A stretch of 64,000 nucleotides of DNA. Origin: IDS-8 sp040902105 (lineage in GTDB: Bacteria; Pseudomonadota; Gammaproteobacteria; Steroidobacterales; Woeseiaceae). The translations under genes were made by a program, and so were the position numbers. This document shows positions 59,685 through 64,000 of this stretch, in pieces; position 1 is the first letter of the stretch, and each line of letters opens with the position of its first letter. The notes below the pieces were generated by a model. That model saw only the letters and a list, made by a program, of their open reading frames with translations. It searched no databases and was not told the DNA's origin. Location: contig JBBDXW010000041.1 in the NCBI GenBank assembly GCA_040902105.1, forward strand, positions 1 to 64,000. The letters run 5' to 3'.

Positions 59685-60491
59685 GTGTCTGAACGTATCC
59701 AGAAAGTACTCGCCGCCGCCGGCCACGGATCGCGTCGTCAGATTGAGGACTGGATTCGCGAAAGCCGGCTCCGCGTAAACGGACGCGTTGCCACGCTCGG
59801 CGAAGCAATTTCCGGTAACGAAGCCATTACCCTCGATGGTCGCAACCTCGGCGTGCGCCAGCAGAACGGCGCGCATCGCCACATCATTTACAACAAGCCC
59901 GGCGATGAAATCACGTCCCGCTCCGACCCTGAAGGGCGGCGCGTCGTGTTCAGTTCGTTGCCAAAACTGACGGGCTCGCGCTGGGTCGCCGTCGGACGCC
60001 TCGACATGGCAACCACAGGATTGATGATTTTCACGACCGACGGCGAGCTCGCCAACGCGTTGATGCATCCGTCATCAGGGCTGTTGCGACGATACGCCGT
60101 GCGCGTGCACGGTTCGCCGTCGGCGGCAGATCTCGCGCTGCTGCACGAAGGAATCGAATTGGAGGAGGGCAAAGCAGCGTTCGAGACGATCGAGAGTTCC
60201 GGCGGCGAAGGCGCCAATCGCTGGTTTACGGTCACGTTGCGCGAAGGAAGAAATCGTGAGGTACGAAGAATGTGGTCGGAGGCCGGTTACGAGGTCAGCA
60301 GACTGATTCGAACCGGCTACGGGCCGCTTGAATTGCCGCGAAGTCTGCGTCGTGGAAAGTATGAGGCATTGACACCGGCGCAGGTCAGGACCCTGTACTG
60401 CGCGGCCGGGCTCGAGGCGCCCAGGCCGGCGGGCACCGCCAGGGCGCCTCGCTCGCAGCGCCCGAGGCGTGGCCGCGGCGTCAGAAAATAG
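59685..60491 (+). CDS. rluB: 23S rRNA pseudouridine(2605) synthase RluB-type
   Basis: A 268-residue pseudouridine synthase. An S4 domain (SERIQKVLAAAGHGSRRQIE) is followed by the catalytic domain with GRLDMATTGLMIFTTDGELA, where Asp is the nucleophile, and REGRNREVRRMWSEAGYEVS. The tail is Arg-rich and low-complexity. RluB and RluF types differ in specificity; the gene order scpA-scpB-rluB favours RluB. Start GTG at 59685 is chosen because GGGAGCG lies upstream and the S4 domain begins there. Confidence 0.9.
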   Translation: MSERIQKVLAAAGHGSRRQIEDWIRESRLRVNGRVATLGEAISGNEAITLDGRNLGVRQQNGAHRHIIYNKPGDEITSRSDPEGRRVVFSSLPKLTGSRWVAVGRLDMATTGLMIFTTDGELANALMHPSSGLLRRYAVRVHGSPSAADLALLHEGIELEEGKAAFETIESSGGEGANRWFTVTLREGRNREVRRMWSEAGYEVSRLIRTGYGPLELPRSLRRGKYEALTPAQVRTLYCAAGLEAPRPAGTARAPRSQRPRRGRGVRK

Positions 60492-60533
60492 CAGAAAAAA
60501 CAGCTATATAAGTTCTGCACTTAATGTTAGTCG

Positions 60534-61286
60534 TTATTGAGCGTCAAGGCTGAGACCGGTGACATTCCGGCTGTCCGGCCCGAGCAGAAAGATGTAGGAC
60601 GACAGGACGTCCTCAGGTTTTTTCGAGGCGCCCAGGTCTTCCGCCGGATACGCCTGGCGACGCAGGTCGGTGCGCGTGGGGCCGGGGTTGATGCAATTGA
60701 CGCGTATCGGGATGTGCTTGTTCTCCGCGGCGAGAATCTGCGACAGGGCTTCTATGCCGAATTTCGACACCGAGTATGCGCCCCAGTAAGCGCGTCCTTC
60801 ACGCCCCACACCGCTGGTCGTAAAAATCACAGAAGGGTCTTGCGCGCGCTTCAGCAACGGCAGGAGCAGCTGTGCAAGCACAAATGGTGCAGTCAGATTG
60901 ACGTGCAGGACGCGTTGCCACTCGGCGGGATCGTACTGTTCTATCGAAAGTCGCTGTCCGAGTATTGCTGCATTCTGGACCAGGCCGTCGATGCGACCGA
61001 ATTCCCCTTCGATGCTCCCGACAAGCGAAGCATAGGCGTCACTGTCGGCGGTCGCGAGATCCATGACCGCGATGGACGGTCTGTGCACTCCATCCGTCTG
61101 CAGAATCTCGTCGTATACGGCCTCGAGCTTCTTCGCGTTGCGACCGTGCAGAATGACTTGCGCGCCGAGTTTCGCAGCGCAGACAGCGAGCGCCCTGCCG
61201 ATGCCGTCGCTGGCGCCCGTGATCAGGATTACGCGGTCCAGCAGGATACCAGGGCGGTATTTGTAGCTTTTCGGATCGACGTTCAA
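60534..61286 (-). CDS. short-chain dehydrogenase/reductase (YciK-like)
   Basis: A 250-residue Rossmann-fold oxidoreductase. ITGASDGIGRALAVCAAKLG is the coenzyme-binding TGxxxGxG motif, NAAIL the NNAG equivalent, and YSVSKF gives the catalytic Tyr-x-x-x-Lys. The order IRVNCINPGPTRTDLRRQAY is standard for classical SDRs. The ubiG-gph-(yciK) neighbourhood and this length suggest YciK, whose substrate is unknown. It is 34 bases downstream of rmuC and converges with rluB. Confidence 0.85.
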   Translation of the reverse strand: MNVDPKSYKYRPGILLDRVILITGASDGIGRALAVCAAKLGAQVILHGRNAKKLEAVYDEILQTDGVHRPSIAVMDLATADSDAYASLVGSIEGEFGRIDGLVQNAAILGQRLSIEQYDPAEWQRVLHVNLTAPFVLAQLLLPLLKRAQDPSVIFTTSGVGREGRAYWGAYSVSKFGIEALSQILAAENKHIPIRVNCINPGPTRTDLRRQAYPAEDLGASKKPEDVLSSYIFLLGPDSRNVTGLSLDAQ

Positions 61287-61320
61287 TGTAACTTACCTGC
61301 TTTTCTTCGCCGGCGCCGGT

Positions 61321-62670
61321 TTACGACTGCAAATCCTCATCCGCTGCGGGCGGCGCATCGTCCTCGCCCAGCTGACTGTCCTCCAGCTGACTGTCCTCAA
61401 TCATCGTCCGCGGCAGGGATTCGAGCGGCTCCACCGCTTCAATTTCTCTCTTCGGATGGATGCCGAGCTCAGTAAACTTCCTCGCGCCCGGCAATACCTT
61501 GCGCTCCAGTGACCCGACCGCGCGGTTGTAGCTTTCGATACTGCTGCCGAGCTGCCGGCCCACCTTGTTGAGGTGCCCGACAAATACCGACAGGCGTCCG
61601 TACAGGTCTTCGGCCAGGCGCCGGATCTCCTCGGCATTTTCCGCCAGTGCGAGCTGACGCCAGCCGTAGGCGACTGCCTTCAGCAATGCCACAAAGCTGG
61701 TCGGGGTTGCCAGAATGATTCGTTGCGACAGCGCCGACTCGATCAAATCGGGATCTTCGTCAAGCGCTGCGCTTAAGAATTGATCGCCCGGTATGAACAG
61801 AATGACGAAATCGGGACTGCTCGAGAACTGCTCCCAATACGACTTGCTGGCCAGTTTCCTTATGTGCTCGCGAACGTTTCGCGCGTGCCGTTCCATGCCG
61901 CGTTTGTGTAGCGCATCGTCCTTGGCTTCGATCGCTTCGAGGTAGGCGTCCAGCGGCGTCTTGACGTCCACTACCAGCTCGCGTCGGTCCGGCATTCGCA
62001 CGATCATATCGGGCCGGATTATTTTTTCGTCGCCGACGCCGTGCACCTGCTCCTGAAAATCGCAGTGCTCGACCATTCCGGCAAGCTCAACCAGCCTGCG
62101 CAGCGTAATTTCGCCCCATCGGCCCCGCACCTGCGGGCGCCGTAGCGCATTGACCAGGTTCTGCGTTTCCTGGGCGAGGAATTTCTGATCGTGCTGCATG
62201 GTTTCCAGCTGCGATTTGATGCCGCCATAGGCCTCGCTTCGCGCCTTTTCGAGTTCTGCAATCTGCTGCTGCGACTGACTGAGCGCGTCGCGAATGGGCT
62301 TGACGAGTCCCTCCACGGCGCGCTCGCGCTCGCTCAGTTCGTGTTTTGCCTTTTCCTGATGCGCACTCAGATTCTGCTCGGCCAGCCTGAGGAAATTTTC
62401 GCTGTTCGACCTCAGGGACTGATGCGCAAGTTCCGAAAACGCCGTTGCCAACCGGGTTGTTGCAACTTCGAACGCCGAATCGCGCTCGCGCTCCAGTGCA
62501 TCCTGGTCCTTTAGTTGCGTTTCCATGATGTGCAGCGAATGCTGCAGGCGAAGACTCCGGCCGCGGGCAATGAGCCAGGTGACCAGTATGCCGAGCAGCA
62601 GGCCGCACAGCAGGGCAGGGCCGCCAATCGCGAGATACGGTGAGTCGAGTGCGAGTGAAAGTGTGGGCAT
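61321..62670 (-). CDS. rmuC: DNA recombination protein RmuC
   Basis: A 449-residue protein. A hydrophobic N-terminal segment (LLCGLLLGILVTWLIARG) suggests membrane attachment. Residues about 35-165 are coiled coil, and the C-terminal half is the RmuC nuclease-like domain with GRWGEITLRRLVELAGMVEH, VDVKTPLDAYLEAIEA and FVILFIPGDQFLSAALDEDP. RmuC affects inversion frequency and repair of double-strand breaks. It starts within the gph stop (TGATG), so translation is coupled to gph. Confidence 0.92.
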   Translation of the reverse strand: MPTLSLALDSPYLAIGGPALLCGLLLGILVTWLIARGRSLRLQHSLHIMETQLKDQDALERERDSAFEVATTRLATAFSELAHQSLRSNSENFLRLAEQNLSAHQEKAKHELSERERAVEGLVKPIRDALSQSQQQIAELEKARSEAYGGIKSQLETMQHDQKFLAQETQNLVNALRRPQVRGRWGEITLRRLVELAGMVEHCDFQEQVHGVGDEKIIRPDMIVRMPDRRELVVDVKTPLDAYLEAIEAKDDALHKRGMERHARNVREHIRKLASKSYWEQFSSSPDFVILFIPGDQFLSAALDEDPDLIESALSQRIILATPTSFVALLKAVAYGWRQLALAENAEEIRRLAEDLYGRLSVFVGHLNKVGRQLGSSIESYNRAVGSLERKVLPGARKFTELGIHPKREIEAVEPLESLPRTMIEDSQLEDSQLGEDDAPPAADEDLQS

Positions 62671-63365
62671 CAGGCGTCCAGACTAACCGCTTTCAGAACG
62701 AGTTGGGCAAGTTCGCGGGTGTCCGCGGCAATGTGGTCGGCCTGCCAGAGCGCCGGGTTGTCGCCGGCAACGATATAGCCGTAGGCTGCCGCAATCGTGG
62801 TCATTCCTGCCGCGCGGCCGGCCACGATGTCCCTGGCATCGTCACCGATGTAAATACTCTGCGACGGGTTGACCCCGGTCCGTTCACAGGCCAGCAACAG
62901 AGGCGCAGGATGCGGTTTGCGCTGCGGCAGCGTATCGCCACTGATGGCACAGGACATCCTGCCGCTCAGCCCGAGTTTCTCGAGCAAGGGCCCCGTCATG
63001 CGTTGCGGTTTGTTGGTTACGATGCCCCATGGCGTTCCGTGGCCGTCCAGCCGGTCCAGCAATTCTGTCAATCCCGGGAACAGCGTTGAGGCGATGCAAA
63101 CCGAATGTTCGTAGCGCTCCAGGTAGTCCCGATGCAAGCGGCTGCGTTCCTTTTCGTCGACGGCAGGAAAGGCAAGATCGATCAGCCCGAAAGCGCCGTG
63201 CGAGACACTTGCCCTCGCCAGCTCGTAGGGCAGCGGTACGCTGCCGTTGTCCTTTTGCAATGCAGCCAGCACCGCGACCATGTCCGGCGCTGTGTCGACC
63301 AGGGTGCCGTCGAGATCGAAGAATATGGCGCCGTTCGCGGCAGCGAAAACGTCGTCGCCCGTCAT
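62670..63365 (-). CDS. gph: phosphoglycolate phosphatase
   Basis: A 231-residue HAD-family phosphatase. Motif I is FFDLDGTLVDTAPD, motif II IVTNKPQR (Ser/Thr region), motif III DTLPQRKPHP with Lys, motif IV YIGDDARDIVAGRAAG. A four-helix cap lies between motifs I and II. It removes phosphate from 2-phosphoglycolate, a product of DNA repair or oxygenase side reactions. Start at 63365 (MTGDDVF) overlaps the ubiG stop (ATGA); stop overlaps rmuC. This is the standard ubiG-gph order. Confidence 0.93.
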   Translation of the reverse strand: MTGDDVFAAANGAIFFDLDGTLVDTAPDMVAVLAALQKDNGSVPLPYELARASVSHGAFGLIDLAFPAVDEKERSRLHRDYLERYEHSVCIASTLFPGLTELLDRLDGHGTPWGIVTNKPQRMTGPLLEKLGLSGRMSCAISGDTLPQRKPHPAPLLLACERTGVNPSQSIYIGDDARDIVAGRAAGMTTIAAAYGYIVAGDNPALWQADHIAADTRELAQLVLKAVSLDA

Positions 63366-64000
63366 TCCGGCCGCTGAAAATGCATCAGGTAGTTCACATC
63401 GACGTTCGGCCCGAGCGAGTAGTGACGCAGGACAGGGTTGTATTGCATCCCGATGCAGCCCTTGAGTTCCAGGCCGGCGTGCCGCCCCCACGATTCCAGC
63501 TCGGACGGCCGGATGAATTTTCGATACTCGTGCGTTCCGGCAGGCAGCAGGCGCAACAGGTACTCCGCCCCGACAATCGCAAACATGAATGCTTTCGGGT
63601 TGCGGTTTATGGTGGAAAAGAAGATGTCGCCTCCGGGTCGCACCAGCGCGGCGCAGGCTGAAACAACGGTGCCCGGCCGAGGCACATGTTCCAGCATCTC
63701 GAGGCAGGTCACGACGTCGTAGTGCTGCGCGCGTTCCGCCGCGTGCGATTCGGCTGTGGCTTGCAGATATTCGATGTCGCGGCCCGATTCGGCCTGATGC
63801 AGCCGGGCTACGGTGAGCGGGCCTTCAGCCATGTCGATCCCGGTAGCGCGGGCGCCGGCCGCGGCCATCGACTCGGCGAGGATGCCGCCGCCGCAGCCAA
63901 TGTCGACCACGCGTTTATCCCGCAATCCGGCCTGTTGCAGGATGTAGTCGAGCCGCAATGGGTTGATCTCGTGCAAGGGTCGAAAGTCGCCGGTGGGATC
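63362..64000 (-). CDS. ubiG: ubiquinone biosynthesis O-methyltransferase (5' end outside the window)
   Basis: The last 212 residues of a UbiG protein. It starts in this window within DPTGDFRPLHEINPLRL and shows VVDIGCGGGILAESMAAAGA as SAM-binding motif I, then GIDMAE and CLEMLEHVPRPGTVV, and ends with NVDVNYLMHFQRPE. UbiG does both O-methylations in ubiquinone synthesis. The first about 20-30 residues lie beyond position 64000. It is followed by gph with a four-base overlap. Confidence 0.95.
   Translation of the reverse strand, partial: DPTGDFRPLHEINPLRLDYILQQAGLRDKRVVDIGCGGGILAESMAAAGARATGIDMAEGPLTVARLHQAESGRDIEYLQATAESHAAERAQHYDVVTCLEMLEHVPRPGTVVSACAALVRPGGDIFFSTINRNPKAFMFAIVGAEYLLRLLPAGTHEYRKFIRPSELESWGRHAGLELKGCIGMQYNPVLRHYSLGPNVDVNYLMHFQRPE

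Noticed and set aside
1..64000. CRISPR array, phage or integrase genes, rRNA genes
   Set aside because: I looked for regularly spaced repeats, integrase and capsid motifs and rRNA landmarks and found none; the only tandem repeat is the 48-bp array at 54,331.

Overview
The window is a chromosomal segment of a gammaproteobacterium of roughly 60 % GC. ZipA next to LigA, the rimP-nusA-infB-rbfA-truB-rpsO-pnp run, dksA beside gluQRS, yciB-yciI-bolA and ubiG-gph are gammaproteobacterial hallmarks. SMC/ScpAB replaces MukBEF, which points away from enterics. Two large TonB-dependent receptors and an aldoxime/nitrile cluster suggest a marine or soil oligotroph (Woeseia/Steroidobacter-like); that placement is inference.

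Positions 1-31,300 are accessory. First come a secreted HbpS-like protein, an exported metallo-beta-lactamase-fold protein and a decayed REP-associated transposase. A catabolic locus follows: a flavin monooxygenase diverges from an operon of TonB receptor, nitrilase and haem aldoxime dehydratase (4.4-9.2 kb), and a second nitrilase faces it. The parts fit uptake of a substrate, aldoxime formation or import, dehydration to a nitrile and hydrolysis to a carboxylic acid. A broken IS5-type transposase sits against the second nitrilase. From 11 to 19 kb are a phospholipase-D-like protein with a membrane protein, a lipoprotein hydrolase, several gene fragments, unknown genes and a secreted HEXXH protein. 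From 19.6 to 25 kb an AraC regulator faces an operon of a second, clearly paralogous TonB receptor, a Rieske oxygenase and an EthD-like protein. A DsrE-like/TPR operon, another AraC regulator and a Pat-type protein acetyltransferase close the region.

Positions 32,090-51,780 are core. A near-consensus promoter and a hairpin-rich leader precede the rimP-pnp run. Then come a YheT-type hydrolase, a PhaR-type regulator, gluQRS, a DksA with a histone-like lysine-rich extension and a zinc-less finger, and smc-zipA-ligA. A 165-bp imperfect palindrome lies between dksA and gluQRS.

Positions 51,780-55,140 form an AT-richer island: two DUF6502 paralogues and a secreted octapeptide-repeat protein whose repeat tract is broken by a 100-N assembly gap. 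From 55 kb onward the content is core again: ppiC-bolA-yciI-yciB, then yciO, scpA-scpB-rluB, and the opposed ubiG-gph-rmuC-SDR operon, with ubiG cut by the window edge.

The least expected signals are non-coding. At 54,943-55,089 (minus strand) a perfect TGTGA-N6-TCACA site lies exactly 41.5 bases upstream of a predicted start; a -10 box, a CU-rich stretch and a strong terminator follow, which looks like a CRP-activated small RNA of about 98 nt. At 42,152-42,285 (minus strand) a second orphan promoter-to-terminator unit predicts another small RNA of about 98 nt.
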